Of a stretch of 64,000 nucleotides of DNA, positions 10,691 through 20,039 are shown piece after piece; positions within the stretch are counted from its first letter, which is position 1; each line of letters begins with the position of its first letter. The notes under the pieces were generated by a model. It worked only from the letters and a program-made list of their open reading frames with translations. It did not search any database and was not told the origin of the DNA. Source of the DNA: Coenobita brevimanus (taxonomy: Eukaryota; Arthropoda; Malacostraca; Decapoda; Coenobitidae); contig CM064657.1 in assembly GCA_032717465.1 (NCBI GenBank), positions 26,195,966 to 26,259,965 of the forward strand, read 5' to 3'. The translations under genes were made by a program, and so were the position numbers.

Positions 10691-11289
10691 TGACAAAAGG
10701 GTGAAAATCCTGCCCACAGTCTTGTTTCTCACCCCCTCCCATCCCTCCACCATATCCTCCCATTCTCCCTGCCATGCTAGCCCTGCCTCCTGGCTTCCCC
10801 CTCACTCTCTCCCCTCCTTTGAGCTGAAAGCACTGATCTGTGAGTTTTTAAAGTTTTTGGAGATCTATTTAAATACTATTAGTTGCATAAAAATTCCACA
10901 AAATTCACAAGAAAGCTCATGAAATTCTGCATCTAGACATATGCTTAACTCTTGTAAGGTGCAGGCAATATCTTGCACTAGGATGGTGGAAAGTTATATG
11001 AAGGTAAGTTTTACTCTTGAACAACATTTATTCCCACTGCAGTTATGTTGTTTTACTCATCAGTTTTCTGCATTTTTATTAGCTTGTCTTATAGTACAAA
11101 TACCAGCGAAGATGATATCATGTATACCAATATAACCAATTTCCAGTGGCATATTTGGCTGTTATTTTATTATTATTATTATTTGTGTGTGTGCCCCAGA
11201 GAAAGCTATCACTCGAGTCACAGAAAGAGAACTGATTTTCCAACCGTCTTCAGGTTTTTCATGGATTTGTTTTGTTTATGCATTGTGTT

Positions 11290-11690
11290 TTTGGATATTC
11301 CTGTGTATGTTTTGTTTATTTATTTATTTTTTATATTCCTATGTGTGTTTTGATGTCTCAATATGGCAGAATGACTGGAAAACTGCTAAAATTTATAGGG
11401 GCAAAGTGTACTGTATGCAGTTTTTTTTTTTTTTTTTTTAATGGTTTTCTTCATGTTTAGCATTACTTTAGATATTCCTATCTGTGTTTTGTCTAAATAT
11501 GGCAGACTGACCTAAAAACAGTGCCAAAATTAGGAGGGGTATGGTACATACAGTAGTGTATTGGTAGGATTTTTTTTGTTTTCAATGTTTTGCATGGTTT
11601 TCTTGATGTTTAAAATTGTTTTGGATATTCCTATGTGTGTTTTGATGTCTAAATATGCCTGAATGACCAGAAAACACTGCCAAAATGAGC
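11290..11690 (+). repeat. Diverged tandem repeat, about 140-155 bp unit
   Basis: The phrase ATATTCCTATGTGTGTTTT followed by (GATG)TCTAAATATGGCAGA recurs near 11332, 11470 and 11624, and a related start occurs near 11295. Between them each unit has AAAA(C/T)AGTGCCAAAAT and a T-rich run. No coding potential. Confidence 0.6.
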
Positions 11691-11849
11691 AAAGGTATTG
11701 TACAAATGGGTTAGGTATAGGCTGGAGGTTGGGTATAGGCAGGGTCTGGGTATGGTAGGGGGGATATTGTTCATTATCTGGATATTGCCACTACCTGAAC
11801 ATGCCTTTGGCTCTGTTACACTGAATAATTGAGGGAGTACTGTACCTAA

Positions 11850-12572
11850 CAGAGAAGTCCATCAACTTGTTGTCCCAACTGATTTAATACCTGTGGTGCT
11901 CCACATCATTCATGACACTCCTCATGCATCTCATCTCGGTAAAGATCGATGTTTGAGACAAGCACCTCTCATACTATTGGCCTACTGTGCGAAAGGACAT
12001 TTAAGGTCACTGTGACTCTTGAATTTCCTGTAATCGTCACACAGGATCAACTGGATTACCTGCTCCACTTCTTCGATATCCAGTGCCATCACATCCATGG
12101 GGAACTGTCTCTACTGACCTCCTTAAACTGCCTCGTACGGAATTCAGTGCGGACTATGTTTGTAGCTGTTGATCATTTTTCATGCCATTGTGTCCTCGTG
12201 GCTCTCCAAGATAAGACTGCTAAGAGTGTCGCATGTGCCTTTATAAACCATGTCACTTGTCCATTCACTAACCCGTCTACTGTTGTTACTGATAATGGCA
12301 CAGAGTTTAACAAAAGTCTCCTTGTTGAAATCTGTAAACAGTACATCAACAAATGTAATGTTATTTCCAATCATCCAGCTTCTAATGGCCTTGTTGACAG
12401 ACAAAACAGAAAAGAATTGGAGTGCTTGAGGCACCCAGGTTCTCAAAGTGTGTACTGGGATGAATGGATACTCCAAGTTGCAGCTTCTATGAATAGTTCC
12501 ATCAATGCATCAAAACAGGGTTTTCCAGGCTCAACACTCTATGTTGCAGAAGATCACAGTACACCTAAATGA
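11850..12572 (+). pseudogene. Gypsy integrase relic
   Basis: The upstream frame shows an His-x-His-type zinc-finger remnant (IIHDTPHASHLGKDRC). The main frame, 11949-12572, carries FVAVDHFS, CPFTNPSTVVTDNGTEF and an ASNGLVDRQNR motif. Integrase normally uses Asp, Asp and Glu; here the last position reads Asp instead of Glu, which should abolish strand transfer. Frame changes separate the zinc-binding part from the core. Dead. Confidence 0.75.
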
Positions 12573-13660
12573 TGTAACAGAAACACTGAACCATTTTTCG
12601 GACATCTTACAGAAACAAATATCATACATTAATAGTGTATCTGAATTGCTGTATGTCAAACTACACCTGGACAGTTTACAACTTACTCTGGACTCTCTTC
12701 TCTCCCATGTCACAACATTTGTTCATAACATAATTGATGCTGTTGGTGGTAGTGTTATTTTACACCTACTACCTATCCCTGATCTTCGTTCTGTATTGGA
12801 ATGGGCTCACTCTGCCTATGGTTTATCTCCAGTGGTTTCTCTCTCCTCTCTAGAGTTCTACTGCCCGGTACTTGAAGCTACCTTCCTCACTAAAGCCATT
12901 ATTGTTCACATCCCTCTCCATTCTTCTATCACATTTGATCTCTTCCACATCATCCCATTCCCTGTCTTCTTAAATACTGTAATTCCGTGTTGCAGGCTTC
13001 TGTTTCCCCTGAGTATTTCCTCCTATCTCATGATCATGTCTCCATTGCTTTAGCATCCTCGTGCAATCTCAGCCAGCGTGTTTCTTACCTACTTCTCGTC
13101 TTTGTGCTGCCTACCTTTTTGCCATCTTTCCTAGTTGCACTGCTCCCCGCAAATCCACTTTGGTTCGTAATATTTCCGTTTGTTTTGGCCCCCAAACGCC
13201 CAGTGCACCATGCTCATCTATGTCCAATACTTCTTTTTCAGTACCCCACTCTCTGACTGTATCCTTTGTCCTGGAACTCCTGTTCATTTGGCACATGCAA
13301 GTGGTCTGTATAAAGCTCCTAATTTTTGTGCCATTAAGTCAGAATCTGTGGTTATCTACTCTACATGTCATCACTATGCACTTTACCCTCACAAATATGA
13401 GATCTTTCAACCTATCAATGTGACCTTCCACAGCCCTTCTGACAATCTATCCATCACATCTGAATACTGTACCTACTAACGTTGGACTTTCTTGATCGGA
13501 GTGATTTTGTCATAAAGCAGTTTTCATTGGCTTTCATTCATTCCTGGGCACATCCGGTTTTTATGTTTCCCCCTGATGTTGTTTCTTTTGTCAGAGATCT
13601 TATTGCTATTTTTGCTCTTCACTGCTGTCAGGCGAATGGAGAGGCATCTACATGAAATCC
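12540..13660 (+). pseudogene. Envelope-like glycoprotein relic
   Basis: After the integrase, frames read a helical segment (ILQKQISYINSVSELLYV), a stretch LLPIPDLRSVLEWA and later IVHIPLHSSITFDLFHIIPF. These resemble the ectodomain of baculovirus-F-like envelope proteins carried by invertebrate errantiviruses, where a similar IPL..YDLY-type block occurs. Later frames keep paired Cys residues (SDCILCPG; FCAIKSESVVIYSTC). At least two frame changes break it, and the furin site and membrane anchor are not recognised. The call rests on position after integrase and weak motif similarity. Confidence 0.5.
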
Positions 13661-13740
13661 AGGTAGCTACCAGAATATTTCTGCCACCAAGGGACGTTGA
13701 AACTGGTCGTGTCTAGTGTCACTTGATGAGAATTGTTAAA

Positions 13741-14106
13741 ATGAAAAGCACTTGTAACCTACTGCTGAAGAAAAAGTTTTTGTGTCTGATGGAGAAAACT
13801 ACGTGATATAAGATAAATGGAAACTACGTGACATGATGATAAATGGAAACTAAATGACGTAATATTATACAAAAGAACCCATATTATGCAGTTAATTTTT
13901 CTGAGAATGTGGGAACATCTAGCTAACAGTGTGAACATTACCCACTGTCACAGATACAGTTAAACTTGACAACATTTCTCTGAAAATGTTCTTGCAGAAT
14001 GGACTTCAACTGGGAAGTGATTTTTAATAACAAAAATACTATAATTACTATGTACATATCATCTCCATATATATTCCTTATTATTATCAATATTATTTAC
14101 TTAAGA
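13741..14106 (+). other. Unassigned, possible LTR remnant
   Basis: No gene is seen. A 26-base phrase built on GATAAATGGAAACTA is repeated near 13800-13855. The position just after the envelope-like relic would fit a decayed 3' LTR, but there is no second copy to compare. Confidence 0.3.
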
Positions 14107-14815
14107 AACAGAGGCTTGAGTGTTGCAGCTGCATGAGGCTTACATGAAGGAGTGTTAGTGCCAACTTTAACATATGGATGTGAGATTTTGATGTGGCATG
14201 AAAATGAAAAGTCATGAGTAAGAGCAGTGGAGATGGGACTGCTGAGGAATGTATGTGGAATACAGAGGGTGGATAGGATACAAAATAATGTGATTCGTGA
14301 AAGATGCAGAGTGAGGAAGTCGGTGGACACCAGAATTGAAAAGAGTGTACTGAGATGGTATGGTCATGTGGAGAGAATGGATAACAATAGAGTGGTGAAG
14401 AAGGTATATCTGAGCGAATTCGAAGGAGGGAGGAGGCGAGGTAGGCCAAGGAGAAGGTGGAGAGATATGGTGGATGAATGTGTGGGGAAGAGAGGTTTGG
14501 AAGTCGGTGAGGCTAGGGAACTGACAGGAGATCGAGCTGGCTGGATGAATTTTGTGAGGAGATATGCATGATCAGGGATTTTTGGCACCCCTTTTTAACG
14601 TGGCAGCATCTGGATTGACTCTGTCGGATATGATATGTGAAGCTACAGAACGTGGTGAATGTTTTTGGTGTATCCGATAGAGCCAGGATTCCGGGGGCTT
14701 GAATGATGAGTGAATGGAAGTGTGGCCCATTGGATTGGGCAATTTTGGGCTGTCTGGACAATGCTACTCCTCACCCTAGCCCTGAGTGGGAAAGGAGGTC
14801 TGGATGATGATGATG
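14107..14815 (+). mobile_element. LINE, third family, 3' end
   Basis: The frame 14227-14571 encodes the C-terminal tail of a LINE polymerase: LRNVCGIQR, VLRWYGHVERMD, a Gly/Arg block GGRRRGRPRRRW and a final FVRRYA. The same architecture is found in the RTE-like family, but the sequence is clearly different. After the stop a 3' UTR of about 240 bases ends in GGTCTGGATGATGATGATGA, so this family uses a GAT-type microsatellite tail instead of TAGA. Confidence 0.78.
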
Positions 14816-14875
14816 ACAATTATTTACTCATTTATATACTACTTGATTTATTAATCTCCCTATAATTTTTATCAT

Positions 14876-15121
14876 TATAGTCACGGTGCACAACTCTGAG
14901 GTTGTCATTATCGTACCCTGGCAACTTACCACTCAAAAGTGCGTCCGATTTCGTATCATAATATACATAAATCATATTATTGTGCACGAATATATTATAC
15001 ACGAACATATTATAAATGAATCACATGTGTCTCATATTATACATGAAATCAGACGCACTTTTGAACAGTATGTTGCCAGGGCACGATAATAGCAACCTCA
15101 GAGTCCCGCGCCACGACTATA
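14876..15121. mobile_element. Short hairpin MITE (long terminal inverted repeats)
   Basis: About 80 bases at each end are inverted copies: left blocks CTCTGAGGTTGTCATTATCG, CCTGGCAAC and AAAAGTGCGTCCGATTTC are mirrored on the right by GAAATCAGACGCACTTTT, GTTGCCAGGGCACGATAATA and CAACCTCAGAG. Only about 85 bases of A+T-rich spacer lie between. Both outer ends read TATAGTC, giving possible TA target duplication. There is no coding capacity. Confidence 0.82.
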
Positions 15122-15140
15122 GTAACTATTATGAACAATT

Positions 15141-15677
15141 ACAATCTTCCTGAAAGCAGTGATGAGGAATAGGGAGGTGAGTATGGAAGTTAAGAAGTCA
15201 CTGCATGATAGTATTGTGATCCCTACCCTGATGTATGGAAGCGAGGCATGGACCCTGCAAGAGGGGAACAAGTCAAGAGTGAGAGCAGTAGAAATTAGTT
15301 ACTTGAGAGGAGCATGTGGAGTGACATGGAGGGACAGGTTGATGGGTGAAGAAGTAAAGGAACATTGTGGGGTGGATGTGGATGCGGTTGAGAAGATTAG
15401 GAGAAATACACTGAGGTGGTTCGGACATGTGGAGAAAATGGAGAATGAAAGACTGACTAAGAGGGTGTATGTAGGTGAGGTGGAGGGAGGGAGAGGGAGG
15501 GGTAGACCAAGGATGAGGTGGAGGGATGGAGTTGAGAGGTATATGAGGGAGGGGGGGTGAGTTGGGGGGAGGGCAGTCAAACGGTGGGTGACAGAGCGAC
15601 TTGGAGGCGTTTTGTCTGTGGCCACCCTTTGCGAGATTAGGGTGTCGGGCTATAGATAGATAGATAGACAATCTTCC
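15141..15677 (+). mobile_element. RTE-like LINE, second subfamily, with target duplication (copy h)
   Basis: A 5'-truncated insertion bounded by the direct repeat ACAATCTTCC (15141-15150 and 15668-15677). The open frame 15159-15560 encodes the polymerase C-terminus: YGSEAWTLQEG, SYLRGACGVTWRDRL, NTLRWFGHVEKM and a Gly/Arg block. A -1 change near 15558 cuts the frame. The 3' end reads GTCGGGCTATAGATAGATAG. Copies at 49559 and 60490 belong to the same subfamily (VEKIRRN instead of VIGSVMRN). Confidence 0.9.
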
Positions 15678-15678
15678 T

Positions 15679-15991
15679 TAAAATGCCCTTTGACCTTATA
15701 AATACTGAATTTTTAGCATGGTCATGCATTGTAAATATTGTTTCCTTACTGCACTGGATGCAATTCATTACATAACATTTTATCATTATTACTATACTCT
15801 TCTAGGACTGTGGACTTTATTTCTTGCTCAAATATTCTTTCATAATCATCATAACTAGATGCCTTATCTAAATATTTCCCCATTGTGTCAAGAGAGACAA
15901 CTTTTGTTAAGTGGGTAAAGTTTGTTTCCATGAATTAACCCGTGGATTGCGCAATTACCTTTTTTTATCCCACCCCATGGTGTGCAAAAAA
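15679..15991 (+). other. Unassigned spacer
   Basis: A+T-rich sequence with no recognised gene or repeat. The short minus-strand frame 15746-15931 has no motifs. The phrase CCCGTGGATTGCGCAATTACC near 15940 is matched in sense by GGTTAATAATTTCC..CACAGG text near 18090 only weakly. Confidence 0.35.
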
Positions 15992-16256
15992 TCTATCTAT
16001 TTATATCTATTGCCAGATGCCATAATCCCATAAGAGGTGGCCATCTGACTTTGAGTTATTTGTTTTACAGGGAGGGGTACTAACCCTCCACCAACCCACT
16101 TGTTGACACGTAGGGAGCACGTGTGGCTTGGTTATATGGTTACCACCCGGCACTGTGAATGGTTTCTTGGCTAACAGGAAACCATTTGGCTTGTCACCCA
16201 ATGTAAAGTGACCTGTAAAGGAAAGAAAAGCAATAAGAAGTGACAGAAACGATGGG
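15992..16256 (-). mobile_element. SINE-like element A with RTE LINE tail
   Basis: On the minus strand the element ends with GTGGCCACC..GGGATTATGGCATCTGGCAAT and a TAGA-type tail, the same 3' end as the RTE-like LINE. In the middle it carries GGGTTGGTGGAGGGTTAGTACCCC, nearly the last block of the LINE's 5' leader. Its 5' part (AAACCATTCACAG and CCAAGAAACCATT phrases) is specific to the element and recurs at 43246-43508, 18840-18940 and weakly at 34020-34085. No convincing pol III boxes were found, so it may be an internally deleted LINE derivative. Confidence 0.75.
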
Positions 16257-16362
16257 AAAAATAGGAAGAGAGGAGGGCAGGCACAGAAAAAGAATGATAA
16301 GGGCTAAGAAGTAGGCAATACTACATCAAGTGAATGGATGATGGCCACCATCACCTACTATA

Positions 16363-17760
16363 CAATGTTCGTCAAAATTATCGAGCGCCTACTGCTGGGC
16401 GCGCAATACTTATGGCCAAAAAAGAATCACCCATTTTTGGTGGTAAAAATTGAGCCACAAATTTGGAGCGCTAGCATGACATCACGGTAGCCTGAGGCCT
16501 TCCGACGCGCTGGTTGGTTCCTGCCTCAGTTGCCCATGGGCTGCCTCAGAGAGAGGAACTCCGCCGCGTCTCCCTCTCTTTTTGCGCCATTTTTTACCAA
16601 GTGTCCCACAGTGTTTCGGCTTTCGCCACTTTGTTATGGCACCTACCCATGAACTATCGAGTGAAATCATATCCCAGATCATTGCTCTAAAGCAAGCAGG
16701 CCACCAGACAAAGGAAATTAGAGAATTGGTTGGTGTGGCTCGATCGACAGTGCGTCGGTGGTGCGCGTGGTTTCGAGTGGAAAACAGTGGCGAAGGTCCC
16801 ACAAAGAAACCGCAGTCTGGTAGGCCTAGGAAAACTTCCCTAAGGTCTGTTAATGTTTTAAAACGTGCAGTGGAGTTTAATCCTCGTGTGAGTGCAAGGA
16901 AAATAAAGGAGAGCAACCCGGAAGTGTTTGGTGAGGTGTCTGTGAGAACAGTGTCTCGTAGGGTCCATGAACTTGGCTACACAAGTCACAGGCCTGTGAA
17001 GAAGCCTCTTCTCACAAAAAAACAGCAACTTCATAGGCTTACCTATGCTAATAAATATATTAACTGGGGTGAGGAACAATGGTTGTCAATGTTGTGGTCT
17101 GATGAGGCAGCGTTTAGTGTCACCTGTAACAGAGGAGCATGTGTGTACTGGCGCAAAGGTAGTGACTCACTTGACCCCCGGTATGTTGAAAGCACAGTTA
17201 AACATCCTGATTCACTCATGGTATGGGCTTGTTTTTCTGGTCAAGGTTTGGGGAAGCTTGTTGTGCTTCCCAAGAACACTAGAGTGAATCAGGATGTTTA
17301 CCTAGAGCTTCTGTGTGATCATTTATCAGACTCCTTCGAGCTCACAGGTGCACGAGTGTTTCAGCAGGACGGTGCACCTGCTCACAAGGTCAAATCGGTC
17401 ACCAATTGGCTTCGTGACTGCGAGGTATCATTCATGAAAGACTGGCCAGGAAATAGCTCAGACCTCAACCCGATTGAAAACCTCTGGTACCTCGTTAAGA
17501 AGAGTCTCCAAGGGAAGGACATGAGCTCTCTGCCTAAGCTGGAAGCCGCCATTCGTGACTCCTGGGACAAAATACCCCTCCAGCACCTCAGGAGCCTCGC
17601 CCTTTCACTTCCAAGATGTCTCAGGTCCGTGAAGAAGCGTAAAGGATACCCTACGAAGCACTAAAGATAAATAAAATGCATTATTTATATGTTTTTTCAA
17701 TGTTGAAAGGTTTGTTTCGTAGGAGGGATGCAGGGCGCTCGATACTTCTGATGAGAACTG
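16363..17760 (+). mobile_element. Tc1/mariner transposon, apparently complete
   Basis: The element lies between TA dinucleotides (16361-16362 and 17761-17762). The terminal repeats, compared over 29 positions, agree at 23, with an identical inner TATCGAGCGCC block. It holds one transposase gene and about 100 bases of 3' sequence with an ATAAATAAAATG signal. At about 1.4 kb it is a usual length for Tc1 elements. It is the only element in the window with an unbroken transposase frame. Confidence 0.9.
16636..17664 (+). CDS. Tc1-like transposase, DD35E-type
   Basis: A 342-residue transposase that would cut out and paste its element at TA sites. The N-terminal half has paired helix-turn-helix domains (SEIISQIIALKQAGHQTKEI and VSVRTVSRRVHELGY) linked by a GRPRKT AT-hook-like motif at residues 62-65. 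Catalytic residues in this numbering: Asp156 (WSDEAAF), Asp245 (QQDGAPAH), Glu281 (NPIENLW). Thirty-five residues separate the second Asp and Glu, one more than the classical DD34E. The start MAPTHELSS was chosen because it gives the family's usual length; the open frame extends upstream to 16582. No stops or frameshifts. Whether it is active cannot be read from sequence. Confidence 0.92.
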   Translation: MAPTHELSSEIISQIIALKQAGHQTKEIRELVGVARSTVRRWCAWFRVENSGEGPTKKPQSGRPRKTSLRSVNVLKRAVEFNPRVSARKIKESNPEVFGEVSVRTVSRRVHELGYTSHRPVKKPLLTKKQQLHRLTYANKYINWGEEQWLSMLWSDEAAFSVTCNRGACVYWRKGSDSLDPRYVESTVKHPDSLMVWACFSGQGLGKLVVLPKNTRVNQDVYLELLCDHLSDSFELTGARVFQQDGAPAHKVKSVTNWLRDCEVSFMKDWPGNSSDLNPIENLWYLVKKSLQGKDMSSLPKLEAAIRDSWDKIPLQHLRSLALSLPRCLRSVKKRKGYPTKH

Positions 17761-17762
17761 TA

Positions 17763-18486
17763 AACCTGAATATAAACATCCAGGGCATCATCTGGTCAAT
17801 AAAAAAAAAACAAAAAAAAAAAAAAAACTATCTTTGCGTAGTGCAGGGGTGCAGTAGTAAAAAAAATAATAATAATAATAACAAAGTTTCTGTTTATAAT
17901 AAACTTGAAGATAAACATCCAGGGCATCATCTGGTTAAAAAAGAAAAAAAAAATCCACCTTTGCACAGCGCCATGCATAAGTTTGCATAAGGGTGAAGTA
18001 GTGAGCAGTGATGCACAGCCACTGGAAGGTTAACACAGCGTGAGCTCTGACTCACAACGCGGCGCTTCCCAATTTGAGATGTGGCTCACAATCCACAGGT
18101 TAATAATTTCCTAGACTCTAGACTGTTGTCAGTATATAATATACTGTATTAGTGTATATCTAACAGCAGTAAGTAAAGTTATAAGCGCGTATAAGTATGT
18201 TCCTGGTGTACATGCCATGTTCCTGCCTGCATGCCATTTTTTGTAATAGTCATCAGGCGTCAGTTTTCAAAAGTTGCTTAGGTTAGGTCTAGCGTGAGGA
18301 GTGGCCCAGCTCTCAACGTTTCTGTCTTCAGTCTGGAGGCAAACCTGATAGGGACAAGATCTGTGTTCAACTAAGAACAATAAAAACACTGTTAATTTTC
18401 ATCAGACTTTGGATTAATCTGTGAAAACATAGGCCTTCCTTCATGTGATGTCCCAACAAATACAGTAGGTTTTTAGAGCTCATTTA
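17763..18486 (+). repeat. Two diverged copies of a dispersed A-rich repeat, then unassigned sequence
   Basis: The phrase ATAAACATCCAGGGCATCAT with CTGGT and an A-rich run occurs at about 17773 and again at about 17913, each followed by CC(A)CCTTTGC(A/G)..GTGC-type text. A related phrase occurs near 33405. The remainder, 18000-18486, has no gene; the possible TATA-rich text near 18135 is not supported as a promoter. Confidence 0.5.
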
Positions 18487-18587
18487 GTGCATTCTGTGAA
18501 ATATTACTACATACAGTGGAGTCACCTGATTCATGTATCTAAAAGCCGCAGATTTGTAATCTGTGGTACTTTGCTGAACCAATTTGT

Positions 18588-18630
<43 letters not shown>

Positions 18631-18842
18631 ATCCATCACCTAATCCTACATTGCCCCATTAGGAGTGTAGGAGCCCGGGGCTAGGAAAGTTGGTCCTGGC
18701 ATTTAAGATCAGTGACCAGCCTCACTCATTCATGAGTGGCATTACGTGAGCAATAAACCTCAACCATCCCTTGGATATAAACCTTCACTGGCTCAATCCG
18801 AATGGAGCACCTTTATTATCCACTAAACCACCAGGAGCCAAA
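18487..18842 (+). other. DNA-element end, A36 tract and unassigned repeat
   Basis: At 18515 TACAGTGGAGTCACCTGATT resembles the inverse of the end at 33176 (GGCGACTCCACTGTA), so a Tigger-like end is likely. A run of 36 A residues lies at 18592-18627. The following 150 bases (CCCGGGGCTAGG, GATCAGTGACCAGCC) form an unassigned repeat-like block. Confidence 0.4.
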
Positions 18843-18940
18843 ATTTGGTTATATGGTTACCAGCATAGTAAATGGTTTCCTGGTGTACAGGAAACCATTT
18901 GGCTTGTCTCTCAGTGTAAGGTCACCCACAGGCAGAAGGA
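18840..18940. repeat. SINE-like core fragment C
   Basis: The block GGTTATATGGTTACCAGCAT, then AAATGGTTTCCTGG, ACAGGAAACCATTTGGCTTG and TGTAAGGTCACC matches the 5' half of the SINE-like elements at 15992 and 43246. The LINE-derived 3' tail is absent. A-rich tracts follow at 18997-19017. Confidence 0.65.
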
Positions 18941-19334
18941 AGAGGAAAGAATGAAGGAAAGAAAGACACAAGAGGGAGTGTAAAGTCACCCGCAGGAAAA
19001 AAAAAAAAAAAAAAAAACGCGGTTCCTAGGTTCCAAAGTAGCTCATTTCCGAGGAGATTTATAATATCCGGGCATGCATGATGTATTCCAAGGCTGCTTG
19101 ACAATCACAGACAACCTAGACCCAACAGCCACTCAGTCTGGCCCTGGTTGCAAGTGCACACAACAGCTGTCATGTTTTGCTTACCTCCTGTCTCACCAAC
19201 CACCAATTACATGTGTTCCCCCAAGGGTTCTAAGAGCTACCTTGCCCCCCCCCCCCTTTGGTGTCAAGATAACCTCTCCCTGGCTTCTGATATGGACGGC
19301 ACCAACCCCCCAAGGCGATGTTTGATCCAGCTGG

Positions 19335-19640
19335 GGTCAAAGAAGAAGGCTCCTCTCAGTTATCAGCAGCATTTGGATGTTATTTGTCGACTGGAGAATG
19401 AAGAGAAGTTTGCATGCTTGGCCAGGGAATACAGCTAGTTAGGTGTAGGTAGGGTGCTGTAGGGGGGTTTCACGAGGGTCCAGACTAAAAGGGAGTCCTG
19501 ATAAACAAAAGGGTTACATACCTTTTAAAATCTTTCATTTAGGGAGTTGTTTATAATAAAAATATACTGTAACTGTATTCTATATTTTTATGCCAATTAA
19601 TTTCAACAATCTTTATATTAATGAATTAACTTCAACAAAA
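19335..19640 (+). pseudogene. Tigger-like transposase N-terminal scrap
   Basis: About 33 codons (19335-19438) read KKKAPLSYQQHLDVI and RLENEEKFACLAREYS before a stop, matching the first helix-turn-helix of CENP-B/Tigger proteins. The sequence after the stop (GTGTAGGTAGGGTGCTGTAG and GGGTCCAGACT) matches the minus strand of T1 near 9480-9530, so this is a remnant of the T1 family. A second short psq-like frame follows at 19895-20035 (KYTLRDKEKFIKMLDQG) just before the LINE insertion. Confidence 0.5.
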
Positions 19641-20039
19641 TTTAGTTTGTATCGTGAAATTCAAATGTCATCTTCTCAAACCTCTTGAAGTTTTGAGACA
19701 TCTTTGTTTACACTTCTCTGCCAGCCACCATCATGTGCGGTACACTTCTCTGACGACCACCATCACGTGTGCAGCATTCTGTCTGTGTTTTATTGTGATC
19801 CCTACCTATGCTGAGGACTTGAGAACACATACTAGCTGATGAAACACAGAAAGGTGGAATGGGTGACCATTGCAGACCACCAAATTGCCCAGATGTGAAG
19901 AAAGGGCTAAAACATGAGAACAGAGTTGGGAAGAAATTCAACAAGTACACTTTGCGGGACAAAGAGAAATTTATCAAGATGTTAGATCAGGGCCAGAAAC
20001 ACAGTTATGTGTGTTTATCACATGATTTACACCCAGTAA
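19641..20039 (+). other. Spacer with short psq-like frame
   Basis: Mostly unassigned. The stretch 19897-20036 is open and carries a helix-turn-helix-like KYTLRDKEKFIKMLDQG segment, fused in frame to the inserted LINE, which starts at 20040. The two copies of CCACCATCA(T/C)GTG near 19725 and 19757 are a small tandem duplication. Confidence 0.4.

Larger units (their letters stand above)
10119..11842. mobile_element. Tigger-like element T2 (partner ends)
   Basis: The left end (CACTGCTCATTTATCCAG at 10119) abuts T1 and shares its TA. The right end is the inverse of CAGTACTCCCTCAATTATTC at 11842, followed by TA. Subterminal sequences on both sides repeat phrases about CCGGAC, ATTATC and TTGGCTCTRTTA, also seen at the ends of T3 (22359 and 32448). 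The interior is filled by two tandem-repeat arrays and no transposase. The pairing of the two ends is inferred; the left end is diverged. Confidence 0.5.
11850..13740 (+). mobile_element. Degraded env-bearing Ty3/gypsy element
   Basis: A relic with, in order, an integrase zinc-binding region (11850-11990), an integrase core (12130-12560) and an envelope-like region (12570-13660). The stretch ends in a possible polypurine segment near 13688-13700. No flanking LTRs or target duplications were found. It begins immediately after the right end of T2, so the 5' part was lost. The integrase core is clearly related to that of the provirus at 22683-31557 but much more decayed. This is an old endogenous copy. 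Confidence 0.72.

Noticed and set aside
18592..18627. Poly(A) tracts (1707, 18592, 18997) as signs of processed pseudogenes
   Set aside because: No coding similarity upstream of any of them and no target duplications.
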